Assembly: GCF_002234595.1 (NCBI RefSeq)
Contig: NZ_NMUL01000032.1
Span: 1-46,402 of the forward strand
Reading direction: 5' to 3'
DNA: 46,402 nt
From: Amycolatopsis vastitatis
Lineage (GTDB): Bacteria > Actinomycetota > Actinomycetes > Mycobacteriales > Pseudonocardiaceae
Part shown: positions 31,695 to 40,537 of the stretch, in pieces
How positions within the stretch are numbered: the first letter of the stretch is position 1
Layout: each line of letters opens with the position of its first letter
Position numbers and translations under genes: made by a program
Notes under the pieces: generated by a model
Seen by the model: only the letters and a program-made list of their open reading frames with translations
Told to the model about the DNA's origin: nothing
Databases searched by the model: none

Positions 31695-32927
31695 ATGTAC
31701 ATCGCGGCAAGCCGTACCTCGGACGTGGCGGCCGGCACCGAGCGGAAACCCGCGCTGAAACGGGTGTCCGCCAACGTCGTGGCGCTCGGCGTGGTCAGCC
31801 TGGTCACCGACGTCTCGTCGGAGATGGTCACCGCCGTCCTCCCGCTCTACCTCGTGCTCGGCCTCGGCCTGAACCCGCTGCAGTTCGGCCTGCTCGACGG
31901 CCTCTACGCGGGTGCCACGGCGGTCGTGCGGGTGCTCGGCGGGCACCTCGCCGACCGGTGGCGGCGGCTCAAGGCGGTCGCCGGGTTCGGGTACGGCTTG
32001 TCCGCGGTGTGCAAGCTCGGCCTGATCGCGGCCGGCTCGTCGGTCGCGGCGATCGGCGTCGTCCTCGCCGCCGACCGCACCGGGAAGGGGATGCGGACCG
32101 CCCCGCGCGACGCGCTGATCTCCCTCAGCAGCGAACCGGACGCGCTCGGCCGGTCGTTCGGGGTGCACCGCGCGCTCGACACCGTCGGGGCGTTCCTCGG
32201 CCCGCTGGTGGCGATGGCGGTCCTCGCCCTGAGCCTCGGCAGCTATCCGAGCGTGTTCTTCACCAGCTTCTGCGTCGCGGCGATCGCCGTGCTCCTGCTC
32301 GCGCTGTTCGTCCGCGACCGTCCCGGCGCGGTCGACCGCGCGGCCGTCTCCGCGAGAGCCGCGTTCGGCTTGCTACGCGCCGAGGACTTCCGGCGTGTGA
32401 CGCTGTGGGCGGCCCTGCTCGGCCTGGTGACGGTCGGCGATTCGTTCGTCTACCTGGTCCTCCAACGCCGGTGGGAGATCGCGGCGACGTTCTTCCCGTT
32501 GCTGCCGCTGGGCACGGCCGGGGTCTACCTGGTGCTGGCCGTGCCGCTCGGCAGGCTCGCCGACCGGGTGGGCCGCTGGCCGGTGTTCCTCGGCGGGCAC
32601 GCCGCGCTGGTCGTGGCGCTGGTGCTGCTCTGCGGTCCGCGGGCGGGGCTCTGGCTCGCCGTCGTCGCCCTCGGCCTGCACGGTGTGTTCTACGCGGCCA
32701 CCGACGGCGTCCTGATGGCCGCCGCCGGCCCGCTCATCCCGGCCGGGCTGCGTGCCACCGGGATGGCCGTCGTCCAGACCGGGCAGGCCGTGGCCCGGAT
32801 GCTTTCGTCCGTCCTCTTCGGACTGGCGTGGACGCTGTGGGACCTGCGGCCCGCGGTGCTCGTCGCGGCGGCCTGCCTGGCCGCCGTCGCGCTCGCCGCC
32901 GCGTTCGTGAAGCCGGTGCGGCCGTGA
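31695..32927 (+). CDS. MFS transporter
   Basis: A 410-residue major facilitator with about 12 membrane helices. The loop 2-3 signature is GGHLADRWRRLKAVAGFGYGLSA, and its mirror GRLADRVGRWPVFLGGH lies near 290. ADRTGKGMRTAPRDALISLSS near 130 is a distinctive cytoplasmic segment shared with a subgroup of putative drug or metabolite exporters. No clear ribosome-binding site precedes ATG 31695, eight bases past the phosphoesterase stop, so translation may depend on read-through. The GTG of the next gene overlaps its stop. Substrate is unknown. Confidence 0.85.
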   Translation: MYIAASRTSDVAAGTERKPALKRVSANVVALGVVSLVTDVSSEMVTAVLPLYLVLGLGLNPLQFGLLDGLYAGATAVVRVLGGHLADRWRRLKAVAGFGYGLSAVCKLGLIAAGSSVAAIGVVLAADRTGKGMRTAPRDALISLSSEPDALGRSFGVHRALDTVGAFLGPLVAMAVLALSLGSYPSVFFTSFCVAAIAVLLLALFVRDRPGAVDRAAVSARAAFGLLRAEDFRRVTLWAALLGLVTVGDSFVYLVLQRRWEIAATFFPLLPLGTAGVYLVLAVPLGRLADRVGRWPVFLGGHAALVVALVLLCGPRAGLWLAVVALGLHGVFYAATDGVLMAAAGPLIPAGLRATGMAVVQTGQAVARMLSSVLFGLAWTLWDLRPAVLVAAACLAAVALAAAFVKPVRP

Positions 32928-33868
32928 AGAAACTCGTCCTCGCCTTCACCGGAACCGCGCTCTTGGTCGCCGCGGCTGTCACGTACACGGTCAGCGCCCG
33001 CCACGACAGTGCGGATGCCGAACCTGTCGCGCAGCTGACCCTGGCGCCCGGGCAGCTGCTGTTCCGCAGTGTCCCGACGGGCCGGGTCGGCGCCGTCCCG
33101 CTCGCCGATCCAAGCGCGAAACCGCAGCTCAGTGCCCTGAAGTGCGACCGGTTCGCGGTCGCGAAACAGACCGCGGTGTGCCTGGCCGTGCAGCCGGGCA
33201 CGCTCCCGGCGGTGACCGACGTCCTCGTCCTCGACGACCACCTCGGCGTCCGCCACACCGAGACGCTGCCGGGCACGCCGAGCCGCGCCCGGGTGTCGCC
33301 GGACGGCAAGCGCGTCTCCTGGACGTTGTTCGTCACCGGCGATTCCTACGCGCAAACCGGCTTCTCGACCCGCGCGGGGCTCTACGAGGTCGACAGCGGA
33401 CGGCTCGTCAAGACGATCGAGGAGCTGCCGGTATTCGTCGTCGGCGACCGCTACTTCGCGTCCGACGTCAACTACTGGGGCATCACCTTCGCCCCCGACG
33501 GCAACCGCTTCTACGCCACCCTGGGCAGCAAGGGCAAGACGTACCTCGTCCAAGCCGACTACGCGCGTTTTCGCGGGAAGGCGGTCAGGGAGAACGTCGA
33601 ATGCCCGTCGCTGTCTCCGGACGGCAAGCGCGTCGCCTTCAAGAAGAAGGTCGGCGCGGGCGTCTGGCGGCTCTCGGTGCTGGATCTGGCTAGCCAGCGG
33701 GAGACCGAGCTGGCCGAGACCCGCAGCGTCGACGACCAGGCGCTCTGGCCGGACGACCACACCGTCCTCTATGGACTGGACAACGCCGTCTGGGCCGTTC
33801 CGGCGGACGGCTCCGGCGCGCCGCGGAAACTCGCCGGGGACGCCGCGTCGCCGGCCGTCACGGGGTGA
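32924..33868 (+). CDS. TolB/WD40-like beta-propeller protein, membrane anchored or secreted
   Basis: The 314-residue protein has an N-terminal hydrophobic segment (KLVLAFTGTALLVAAAVTYTV), probably an anchor or signal peptide. The rest carries repeated PD40-type blades: RVSPDGKRVSW, ITFAPDGNRFYAT, SLSPDGKRVAFKK, and DDQALWPDDHTVLYGL. Such extracellular propellers usually bind proteins or sugars. GTG 32924 overlaps the MFS stop (GTGA), so the two are coupled. The 3' end overlaps the convergent TetR gene by 11 bases. Function is not assignable. Confidence 0.75.
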   Translation: MKKLVLAFTGTALLVAAAVTYTVSARHDSADAEPVAQLTLAPGQLLFRSVPTGRVGAVPLADPSAKPQLSALKCDRFAVAKQTAVCLAVQPGTLPAVTDVLVLDDHLGVRHTETLPGTPSRARVSPDGKRVSWTLFVTGDSYAQTGFSTRAGLYEVDSGRLVKTIEELPVFVVGDRYFASDVNYWGITFAPDGNRFYATLGSKGKTYLVQADYARFRGKAVRENVECPSLSPDGKRVAFKKKVGAGVWRLSVLDLASQRETELAETRSVDDQALWPDDHTVLYGLDNAVWAVPADGSGAPRKLAGDAASPAVTG

Positions 33869-34430
33869 CGCCCACCGCCGCGAACAGCGTCCGGACGCAG
33901 AGGTCGCGCAGCTCGTCCTGGGTGATCTTCGGCTGGTCGAGCCAGTCGAGGATCACCGTGGCGACGAACGTCAGCCAGCCGCGGACGGCCACCCGCGTCG
34001 TCTCGGTGACGGTGGTCAGCTCGCCGAGCGCGGCCAGGATGCGGTCGGCGTTCGCGGTCATCCCCGCCTCGCGGATCTCCCGGATCTCGCCGTCGGCGCC
34101 GCCGGTGGCGCGGTGCACGATCCGGTAGCCGTCGGGGTGGGTGCGCGCGAACTCCAGGTAGACGTCGAGCCCGGCCCGCAACTGCTCGGTCACGGGCAGC
34201 GCCGGGTCGGGCGCGCTCATCTCCAGGAGCTGGTCGCGCTGGCCGCGGACGATCTCGGCGAAGAAGTCCTTCTTGGTCGGGAAGTAGTGGTACAGCAGGC
34301 CGCGCGAGACCTGCGCGATCTCGGCGACCTCGTCGATCCACACCTCGTCGTACGGCCGCTTCGCGAACAAGCCGGCGCCGATGGCCAGGAGCTGCTCGCG
34401 CCGCCGCTCGGTGCTCAGCCTCGTCCGCAT
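33858..34430 (-). CDS. TetR-family regulator divergent from the P450
   Basis: The 190-residue protein has an N-terminal helix-turn-helix (about 12-57, LLAIGAGLFAKRPYDEVWIDEVAEIAQVSRGLLYHYFPTKKDFF) and a helical ligand domain. It is divergently transcribed from the P450 gene across 77 bases that contain inverted repeats at 34444-34458 and 34475-34500. In Bacillus megaterium the TetR protein Bm3R1 similarly represses the fatty-acid hydroxylase CYP102A1, so a fatty acid or hydrophobic ligand is a reasonable guess. Binding here is inferred. Confidence 0.88.
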   Translation of the reverse strand: MRTRLSTERRREQLLAIGAGLFAKRPYDEVWIDEVAEIAQVSRGLLYHYFPTKKDFFAEIVRGQRDQLLEMSAPDPALPVTEQLRAGLDVYLEFARTHPDGYRIVHRATGGADGEIREIREAGMTANADRILAALGELTTVTETTRVAVRGWLTFVATVILDWLDQPKITQDELRDLCVRTLFAAVGVTP

Positions 34431-34443
34431 CTCCCGAGCTTAC

Positions 34444-34500
34444 TTGACACAGGTTCAACAGCGGGGGATCGTGACCCTATTGGATTCGGGTTCAATAGGG
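34444..34500. promoter_or_regulatory. TetR/P450 divergent operator region
   Basis: TTGA-N7-TCAA lies at 34444-34458. CCCTATTG (34475-34482) and CAATAGGG (34493-34500) form a perfect 8-10-8 inverted repeat whose right arm contains most of the P450 ribosome-binding site AGGGAG (34497-34502). Binding there would block both transcription and translation initiation of the P450. Confidence 0.6.
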
Positions 34501-34507
34501 AGCTGCC

Positions 34508-35896
34508 GTGGACACCACCGGGATTCCGCACCGGCCGGGCCGCCTGCCGCTGGTCGGCGACCTGCTCGGGGCGAACCCCCGCACGCCGCTGCAGGACACC
34601 GTGCGCCTCGGCAAGCGGCTCGGGCCGATCTTCAGCCGCAAGTTCTTCGACATGGAAGTCGTCCTCGTCTCCGGCGTCGACCTGGTCACCGAGCTGAACG
34701 ACGAGACGAAGTTCGGCAAGCACGTCGGCATGGGCGTCGAGAACCTGCGCGCGCTCGGCGGCGACGGCCTGTTCACCGCGCACACGCACGAGCCGAACTG
34801 GCGGCTGGCGCACGACATCCTGCAGCCGGCCTTCTCCGCGGAGGCGATGCGCCGCTACCACCCGGTGATGCTGGAGGCCGCCCGCGAGCTCGTGGCGGCG
34901 TGGGACGCGGCGACCGGGCCGGTCGACGTCTCCGCCGACATGACGCGGCTGACCCTCGAGACGATCGGCCTGGCCGGGTTCGGCTACCGCTTCGGCTCCT
35001 TCGAACGCGTCGAGCCGCACCCGTTCGTCACGGCGATGCTCCGCGCGCTGCGGTTCGCGCAGCTGCAGAACGCGAAGCTGCCGTTCATCCGGCGCGCGTT
35101 CGCCGGGTCGGCCGCGCAGAACCGGGCCGACATCGCGACCATGACGAACCTGGTCGACGAGGTCATCGCCGGGCGGCGCCGCGGCGGCGAGGAGAGCCGT
35201 GACCTGCTCGGCCTGATGCTCACCGAAGGCCACCCGGAGACGGGCGAGCGGCTGGACCCGGTGAACATCCGCAACCAGGCGATCACGTTCGTCGTCGCCG
35301 GCCACGAGACGACGTCCGGCGCGCTGTCGTTCGCACTGTACTACCTGACCCGCCACCCCGAGCTGCTGGCGAAGGCCCGCGCCGAGGTCGACGCGGTGTG
35401 GGACGGCCGCGAGCCGGCGTTCTCCGACGTCGCGAAGCTGCGTTACGTGCGTCGCGTGCTCGACGAGGCGATGCGGCTCTGGCCGACAGCGCCGGGTTAT
35501 GCCCGCGCGGCTCGCGAAGACGTCGTGCTCGGCGGGAAGTACCGGATGCGCAAGGGCGACTGGGTGATCGTGCCGCTCCCGCTGCTCCACCGCGACCCGA
35601 AGGTGTGGGCCGATCCCGAGGTCTTCGACCCGGACCGGTTCGAGCCCGCTGCGGTGAAGAAGCGGCCGGCGCAGGCGTACAAGCCGTTCGGGACGGGCGA
35701 GCGCGCCTGCATCGGCCGTCAGTTCGCGCTGCACGAAGCGGTGCTGGCCCTCGGGATGGTGCTGCAGCGCTACGACTTCGACGTCGATCCGGCGTACGAA
35801 CTCGAGATCGTCGAATCGCTGACGCTCAAGCCGAGCGGGTTCACCCTGCGGCCGCGGGTGCGCGCGACGACCGAAAATGTCGGTGCCCTCCGGTAA
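34508..35896 (+). CDS. Cytochrome P450, BM3 heme-domain-like (CYP102-type), no reductase
   Basis: The 462-residue P450 closely follows the heme domain of P450-BM3: GDGLFTAHTHEPNWRLAHDIL, the I-helix AGHETTSG at 264-271, EAMRLWPTAPGY, and heme-binding FGTGERACIGRQFALHE with Cys401. Residue positions nearly equal those of BM3 (Ala264, Thr268, Cys400), and the Phe before THE matches Phe87. BM3 Arg47/Tyr51, which anchor fatty-acid carboxylates, appear replaced (DMEVVLV). There is no fused FMN/FAD reductase; the frame ends after PRVRATTENVGALR. Redox partners must come from elsewhere. It probably hydroxylates a long-chain fatty acid or similar molecule. Confidence 0.9.
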   Translation: MDTTGIPHRPGRLPLVGDLLGANPRTPLQDTVRLGKRLGPIFSRKFFDMEVVLVSGVDLVTELNDETKFGKHVGMGVENLRALGGDGLFTAHTHEPNWRLAHDILQPAFSAEAMRRYHPVMLEAARELVAAWDAATGPVDVSADMTRLTLETIGLAGFGYRFGSFERVEPHPFVTAMLRALRFAQLQNAKLPFIRRAFAGSAAQNRADIATMTNLVDEVIAGRRRGGEESRDLLGLMLTEGHPETGERLDPVNIRNQAITFVVAGHETTSGALSFALYYLTRHPELLAKARAEVDAVWDGREPAFSDVAKLRYVRRVLDEAMRLWPTAPGYARAAREDVVLGGKYRMRKGDWVIVPLPLLHRDPKVWADPEVFDPDRFEPAAVKKRPAQAYKPFGTGERACIGRQFALHEAVLALGMVLQRYDFDVDPAYELEIVESLTLKPSGFTLRPRVRATTENVGALR

Positions 35897-35905
35897 AGTG
35901 GAAAA

Positions 35906-35959
35906 CGGGGGGCGCCCCCGCGGCCTGCTGTCGGGATCTTGCGCTGTCGGGATCTTGCG
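35906..35959. repeat. GC hairpin and 16-bp tandem duplication between P450 and iolD
   Basis: CGGGGG (35906-35911) pairs with CCCCCG (35915-35920), a possible shared terminator hairpin. CTGTCGGGATCTTGCG occurs twice head to tail (35928-35943, 35944-35959), and a third start, CTGTCAGGAC, runs into the iolD stop. The duplication probably arose by slippage from the iolD 3' end. Confidence 0.7.
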
Positions 35960-35962
35960 CTG

Positions 35963-37798
35963 TCAGGACCCGAGGTAGCGCACCTGACCGCCCTTCGCGC
36001 GTTCGTACTCGTCCCGGCCCGCGAGGTGCTCCGGCACCCCGACCTCCCACCAGGCCCCGGCCTCGGTCCACGCCGACGGCTGCGTCTTCACCACGACCAC
36101 CGCCGGGCGCCGCTCGGCCACGGCCGCCTTGCGCGCCTCGGCGTACGCGTTCCGCAGCGAGTCCACAGTGGACGCCGAGAACGCCAGGCAGCCCAGCGAT
36201 TCCGCGTGGCGCGCGAAGTCCACTCGCGGCGGCGAAGCGTGCGAAGTCGTGCAGTCGGCGTAGAAGTTGTTGAACGGCTTGCCGCCCTGGCCCTCCTGGA
36301 GCCGCGCGATCACCGCATACCCGTCGTTGTCGCACACGACCGCGACGAACGGGTGACCGGCGAACGCGGCCGAGAACAGCTCCGAGTTCAGCATCAGGTA
36401 CGAGCCGTCGCCCAGCAGGGTCGTGACGAGACCCGGATGGGCGATCGCCGCGCCCCACGCGCCCGACAGCTCGTAACCCATGCACGAAAACCCGTACTCG
36501 ACGTCCATCGAGACCGAGCCGGACCCGCGCCAGCCGCCGATCAGCTCGCCCGGCAGCCCGCCGGACGCCGTCATGACGTAGTCCTCCGGCGCCGACAGCT
36601 CGTTCACCACGCCGACGACCTGCGCATACGCCGGCAGTTCGGAGACAGCCGACCGCAGCGTGTCGATGTGCGCGTCCCAGGAAGCGCGCTCGGCCGCGGC
36701 CCGCGCGTTCCACGCCGGGTCGACGCGCCAGCTCTCCAGCTGGGCGGCGAGGTCCGTCAGGCCCGCGTCGGCGTCCCCGACGACCGACAGTGCACCGTGC
36801 TTGACGGCGTCGAACCGGGCCGCGTTGAGCGCCACCAGGCGGACGTCGGGGGAGAACACCGTCCACGACGCCGTCGTGAAGTCCTGCAGCCGCGTCCCGA
36901 CCGCGAGCACGACGTCCGCCGCGCCCGCGACGACGTTCGCCGACGTCGAGCCGGTGACGCCCAGCGGCCCCGCGTGCAGCGGATGCGTGTGCGGAACCAG
37001 CGTGCGGCCGGCGGTCGTTTCCACCAGAGGAATCCCGTGCCGCTCGGCGAAGTCGAGGGCTCGCTGCCCGGCACCCGAGTACCGGACACCGCCGCCGAGC
37101 ACCATCAGCGGCCGTTTCGCCGAACGCAGGACCCCGGCCGCCTCGGTGACCGAACGCCGGTCCGGACGCGGGCGCTGCGGACGGTGCGTCACCGGCTCGA
37201 ACAGCGCGTCCGGGAAGTCGTACGTCTCCGCCTGGACGTCCTGCGGCAGGGCCAGGGTCACCGGGCCGGCGTCAGCCGGATCGGTGAGCACGCGCGCGAC
37301 CTGCGGCAACGTCGAAAGCAGCTGCTCGGGCCGGGTGATCCGGTCGAAGTAGCGCGAGACCGCGCGGAACGCGTCGTTCACCGTCGCGGTCGCGTCCCCG
37401 AAGTGCTCCACCTGCTGCAGCACCGGGTCCGGGGCCCGGCTGGTGAACGTGTCGCCCGGCAGCAGCAGCACCGGCAGCCGGTTCGCGTGCGCGACCCCGG
37501 CCGCGGTCACCATGTTGAGCGCGCCCGGCCCGATCGACGACGTCACGACGCCGACCTGCCGCCGGTGCGTGGCCTTCGCGTAGCCGACCGCGGCCAGTGC
37601 CATGCCCTGCTCGGTGTGCCCGCGCCAGACCGGGATGTCCCCGCGGTGTTCTTCCAGCGCGGTGCCGAGGCCGAGGACGTTGCCGTGCCCGAAGATCGCG
37701 AACACCCCGGGGAACAGCGGAACCTCGTGCCCGTCGAGGGTTTCCGAGCGCTGGGCGAGGATCCAGCGGACCAGCGCCTGAGCCGTCGTCAGCTTCAC
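35963..37798 (-). CDS. iolD: 3D-(3,5/4)-trihydroxycyclohexane-1,2-dione hydrolase
   Basis: The 611-residue thiamine-diphosphate enzyme opens the ring of the diketo-inositol intermediate to 5-deoxyglucuronate. The catalytic-type Glu63 lies in VWRGHTEQGMA. The middle FAD/NAD-like domain is around 200-340, and the ThDP motif GDGSYLMLNSE with the following VVCDNDGYAVI lies near 455-490. FNNFYADCTTSHASP is also characteristic. GTG 37798 overlaps the iolB stop (GTGA). It is the last gene of the minus-strand inositol operon. Length fits IolD (about 620-640). Confidence 0.94.
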   Translation of the reverse strand: MKLTTAQALVRWILAQRSETLDGHEVPLFPGVFAIFGHGNVLGLGTALEEHRGDIPVWRGHTEQGMALAAVGYAKATHRRQVGVVTSSIGPGALNMVTAAGVAHANRLPVLLLPGDTFTSRAPDPVLQQVEHFGDATATVNDAFRAVSRYFDRITRPEQLLSTLPQVARVLTDPADAGPVTLALPQDVQAETYDFPDALFEPVTHRPQRPRPDRRSVTEAAGVLRSAKRPLMVLGGGVRYSGAGQRALDFAERHGIPLVETTAGRTLVPHTHPLHAGPLGVTGSTSANVVAGAADVVLAVGTRLQDFTTASWTVFSPDVRLVALNAARFDAVKHGALSVVGDADAGLTDLAAQLESWRVDPAWNARAAAERASWDAHIDTLRSAVSELPAYAQVVGVVNELSAPEDYVMTASGGLPGELIGGWRGSGSVSMDVEYGFSCMGYELSGAWGAAIAHPGLVTTLLGDGSYLMLNSELFSAAFAGHPFVAVVCDNDGYAVIARLQEGQGGKPFNNFYADCTTSHASPPRVDFARHAESLGCLAFSASTVDSLRNAYAEARKAAVAERRPAVVVVKTQPSAWTEAGAWWEVGVPEHLAGRDEYERAKGGQVRYLGS

Positions 37799-38724
37799 TG
37801 CACACGCCCTTCGTGACTCGTGACGGGGCACCGCGGGTCGAGGTCCTGCGTCGCCCACGTATCGCGGACCCAGCCGTGGGCCGGGTCGTCGCAGAACGCC
37901 ATGGACCGCTCGTCGGCCGGACCGGCCAGGACGTTCAGGTAGTACATCGGGTAGCCCGGCGCGGCGACGCACGGGCCGTGGTAGCCGCGCGGGATGAGGA
38001 AGACGTCGTGGTCGCGCACGGCGACGTCCTCGTCCAGGTCGCCGTCCGCGGTGTAGGTCCGGTGCAGGCCGAAGCCTTCGCGCGACGGCGTCACGCCGTC
38101 ACGGCCGGCGATGCGGAAGTAGTAGATCTCCTCGTTGACGACCTCGCACTCGCTCACCTCGTCGTGCTTGTGCGGCGGGTACGACGACCAGTTGCCGCCC
38201 GGCGTGATCAGCTCGCACGCGTTGAGCTTGTCGGCGTGGTCCCACACCCCGGGCACGCCGAAGTTGGTCACCTGCCGCGTCGCCTGCCCGGCGCCGCGCA
38301 CCTCGACCGGCACGTCTTCGGCGGGGCCGTATTTCGGTGAGAGGCGGCGGGTGCAGCGGGCCATCGGCAGTGCGACTTCCAGACCGTCCTCAGTCGACAA
38401 CTCGACTTCGGCGTCCCTGGGGACGTAGGCGAAGTCCGTCACCCGCGTGAAGACGGACTCACGGCCAGCCAGCTCGAAGACCTGTCCGTCGACCCGGACG
38501 GTCGCGGAACCGGAGAGCGGCAGCACGAACGCTTCGAACTCGCCGGTGTGCAAGGTCCGCACCTCGCCGGGGGCCAGCGAGAGGACGCGCAGCCCCGTGA
38601 ACGTCCAGCCCGCGCTGTCCGGCGTGAGCCGGACCGGATCGGCGTCGTCCGACAGTGTCCCGAGTGGACGGTGCAGCTTGCTGTGCCCATGCGCACTCGG
38701 CGGGAAAGAGTACCTCGTGCTCAC
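37795..38724 (-). CDS. iolB: 5-deoxy-glucuronate isomerase
   Basis: The 309-residue bicupin converts 5-deoxy-glucuronate to 2-deoxy-5-keto-gluconate, the substrate of IolC. SGSATVRVDGQVFELAGRESVF marks the first cupin and PPHKHDEVSECEVVNEEIYYFR the metal-binding second cupin. PRGYHGPCVAAPGYPMYYLNVLAGP near 255 is a family hallmark. The GTG start overlaps the aldolase-like gene stop (GTGA), keeping the chain of coupled genes. Confidence 0.94.
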   Translation of the reverse strand: MSTRYSFPPSAHGHSKLHRPLGTLSDDADPVRLTPDSAGWTFTGLRVLSLAPGEVRTLHTGEFEAFVLPLSGSATVRVDGQVFELAGRESVFTRVTDFAYVPRDAEVELSTEDGLEVALPMARCTRRLSPKYGPAEDVPVEVRGAGQATRQVTNFGVPGVWDHADKLNACELITPGGNWSSYPPHKHDEVSECEVVNEEIYYFRIAGRDGVTPSREGFGLHRTYTADGDLDEDVAVRDHDVFLIPRGYHGPCVAAPGYPMYYLNVLAGPADERSMAFCDDPAHGWVRDTWATQDLDPRCPVTSHEGRVQ

Positions 38725-39611
38725 TTCGCGGCCTCCAAGACCTTCGCGGCGGCTTCCACGGCGGCGCCGACATCGCCGTCGGGCGGGTAGAGCAGGGTGC
38801 GGCCGACGACCAGGCCGCGCACGACGTCGTGGCGCAGCGTCCGGCCCCACGACGCGAGGTCGGCGGCGGTGTCGCCGGACGGCATGCCGCCGAGCACGAC
38901 CACCGGCAGCGTCGTCGCGCCCAGGACTTCGGGCGAGTCGGTGGACGGCAGCTTCAGCCAGGTGTGCGCCGACGTCGTGCCGAGCCCGGAGGCCACCGTA
39001 ACCGCTCGCGCGAGTGACACGGGATCCGTCTGCAGGACGAGTTTCCCGTCCGAACGGGCGTAGGGGAGTGGCTCGACCATGGCGACCAGGCCGTACGCCG
39101 CCAGTTCGGTGACGGCGTCCGCGCAGGACTGCAGGGTCGGGACCGTGCCCGGGTCGGAGTCGACGAGCCGCAGCAGCATCTTGCCGCCGTCGAGCCCGCA
39201 GTCGACCAGCGTCCGGGCGTCGTAGCCGGTGAACCGGTCGTCGATCTCCCAGTCGGCGCCGGCCAGGCCGCCGCGGTTCATCGACCCGAAGACCACCTTG
39301 TCGTGCAGCGCGCCGAGCAGCAGCAGCTCCTCGACGACATCGGGGGTGCCGAGCAGGCCGTCGACCGCCGGGTTCGCCAGCGCGACGAGCAGCCGGTCGA
39401 GCAGCGTCCGCCGGTCGGCCATGGCGAGGGGGTCCTCGCCGACCGACAAGGCTCCCCTGGCCGGGTGGTCGGCCGCGACCAGGAACAGCGTCCCGTTGTC
39501 GGACAGCAGCGTGGCACGCCGTTTGCGCGTCGCGTACGCCTGCCGGATCGCGCCCGGGTTCGTGGCGCGGACGTGCAGGAGCTCCTTCCAGCGCTCGTCC
39601 GTGAGGATCAC
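38721..39611 (-). CDS. Cgl0158-like aldolase-fold protein of the inositol operon
   Basis: The 296-residue protein has a TIM-barrel pattern with FLVAADHPARGAL near 45, GGKMLLRLVDSDPG near 140, AMVEPLPY near 180, and HTWLKLPSTDSPEVLGATTLPVVVLGG near 225. The Lys in the WLKLP strand matches the Schiff-base position of DeoC/Class I aldolases. Proteins of this type occur in actinobacterial iol operons (Cgl0158 in Corynebacterium) and may replace IolJ in cleaving 2-deoxy-5-keto-gluconate-6-phosphate; this is inference. GTG 39611 overlaps the iolC stop. Confidence 0.8.
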   Translation of the reverse strand: MILTDERWKELLHVRATNPGAIRQAYATRKRRATLLSDNGTLFLVAADHPARGALSVGEDPLAMADRRTLLDRLLVALANPAVDGLLGTPDVVEELLLLGALHDKVVFGSMNRGGLAGADWEIDDRFTGYDARTLVDCGLDGGKMLLRLVDSDPGTVPTLQSCADAVTELAAYGLVAMVEPLPYARSDGKLVLQTDPVSLARAVTVASGLGTTSAHTWLKLPSTDSPEVLGATTLPVVVLGGMPSGDTAADLASWGRTLRHDVVRGLVVGRTLLYPPDGDVGAAVEAAAKVLEAAK

Positions 39612-40537
39612 AGCAGCTCCTCGATCTCCTCGGGGGCCGGCATGGCGTCGGCGCAGGCCAGCCGGGACGCGACGAGCGCGCCCGCCGCGTTCGCGTACTC
39701 GGCGATGCGCACCGGGTCCCAGCCTGAGAGCAGCCCGTGGATCAGGGCGCCGCCGAAGCCGTCGCCGGCGCCGAGCCCGCAGACGACTTCGACGCGTTGC
39801 GGCGACACCGTCCAGCGGCCGTCCGGAGTCGCCACGAGGACACCTTCGGCGCCCTTCTTGATCACGGCCAGGCGCAGCCCCCGTGCGAGCATCCGGTCCG
39901 CGGCGGTGTCCGGGTCCGCGGTGCCGACGGCGACCTCCACCTCGGTCCGGTTGCCGACCGCGACCGTGACGTGGTCGAGCATCCCGCCGATCTCTTCGCG
40001 GGCTTCCTCGACCGACGGCCAGAACATCGGCCGGTAGTCCAGGTCCAGGACGGTGTGCTCCCGCCGTCCGCGGGCCTCGAGGATCTTGCGCTGGGTCGTC
40101 CGCGCGGGTTCGGCGGAGACGCCGGTGCCGGTGACCCACAGCAGCGGCACCGACCCGACGACGTCCCAGGGCACGTCGTCGTCGGTGAGCGTGAGATCGG
40201 GGGCGATGGGGGAGCGGTAGAACAGCAGCGGCGGGTCCGCGGGCGGGTTCAGCTCGCAGAACACGACCGGCGTCTGAAGACCGTCGGAGGTGCCCACGTA
40301 CGCCGGGGACACGCCGAAGCCGTCCAGGGCTTGCCGGACGTAGTCGCCGAAGCCGTCCGGCCCGACCTTGGTCAGCACCGCCGTCCGGCGGCCGAGCCGC
40401 GCGGCGGCGACCGCGACGTTGGTCGCGGTCCCGCCGAGCGACTTGGCGAACGTGCTGACCCCGGCCAGGGGGACGCCGCTCTGCTCGGGGTAGAGGTCGA
40501 CTCCGACCCGGCCGATCGTCAACGCTTCGAGACTCAC
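39608..40537 (-). CDS. iolC: 5-dehydro-2-deoxygluconokinase
   Basis: The 309-residue PfkB-family kinase has the N-terminal GGTATNVAVAAARLG signature (35-49) and the C-terminal catalytic motif GLGAGDGFGGALIHGLL near 250, with the base Asp. LDYRPMFW is typical of IolC. It phosphorylates 2-deoxy-5-keto-gluconate between IolB and the aldolase. GTG 40537 overlaps the ABC ATPase stop (GTGA). The neighbours make the inositol assignment strong. Confidence 0.91.
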   Translation of the reverse strand: MSLEALTIGRVGVDLYPEQSGVPLAGVSTFAKSLGGTATNVAVAAARLGRRTAVLTKVGPDGFGDYVRQALDGFGVSPAYVGTSDGLQTPVVFCELNPPADPPLLFYRSPIAPDLTLTDDDVPWDVVGSVPLLWVTGTGVSAEPARTTQRKILEARGRREHTVLDLDYRPMFWPSVEEAREEIGGMLDHVTVAVGNRTEVEVAVGTADPDTAADRMLARGLRLAVIKKGAEGVLVATPDGRWTVSPQRVEVVCGLGAGDGFGGALIHGLLSGWDPVRIAEYANAAGALVASRLACADAMPAPEEIEELL

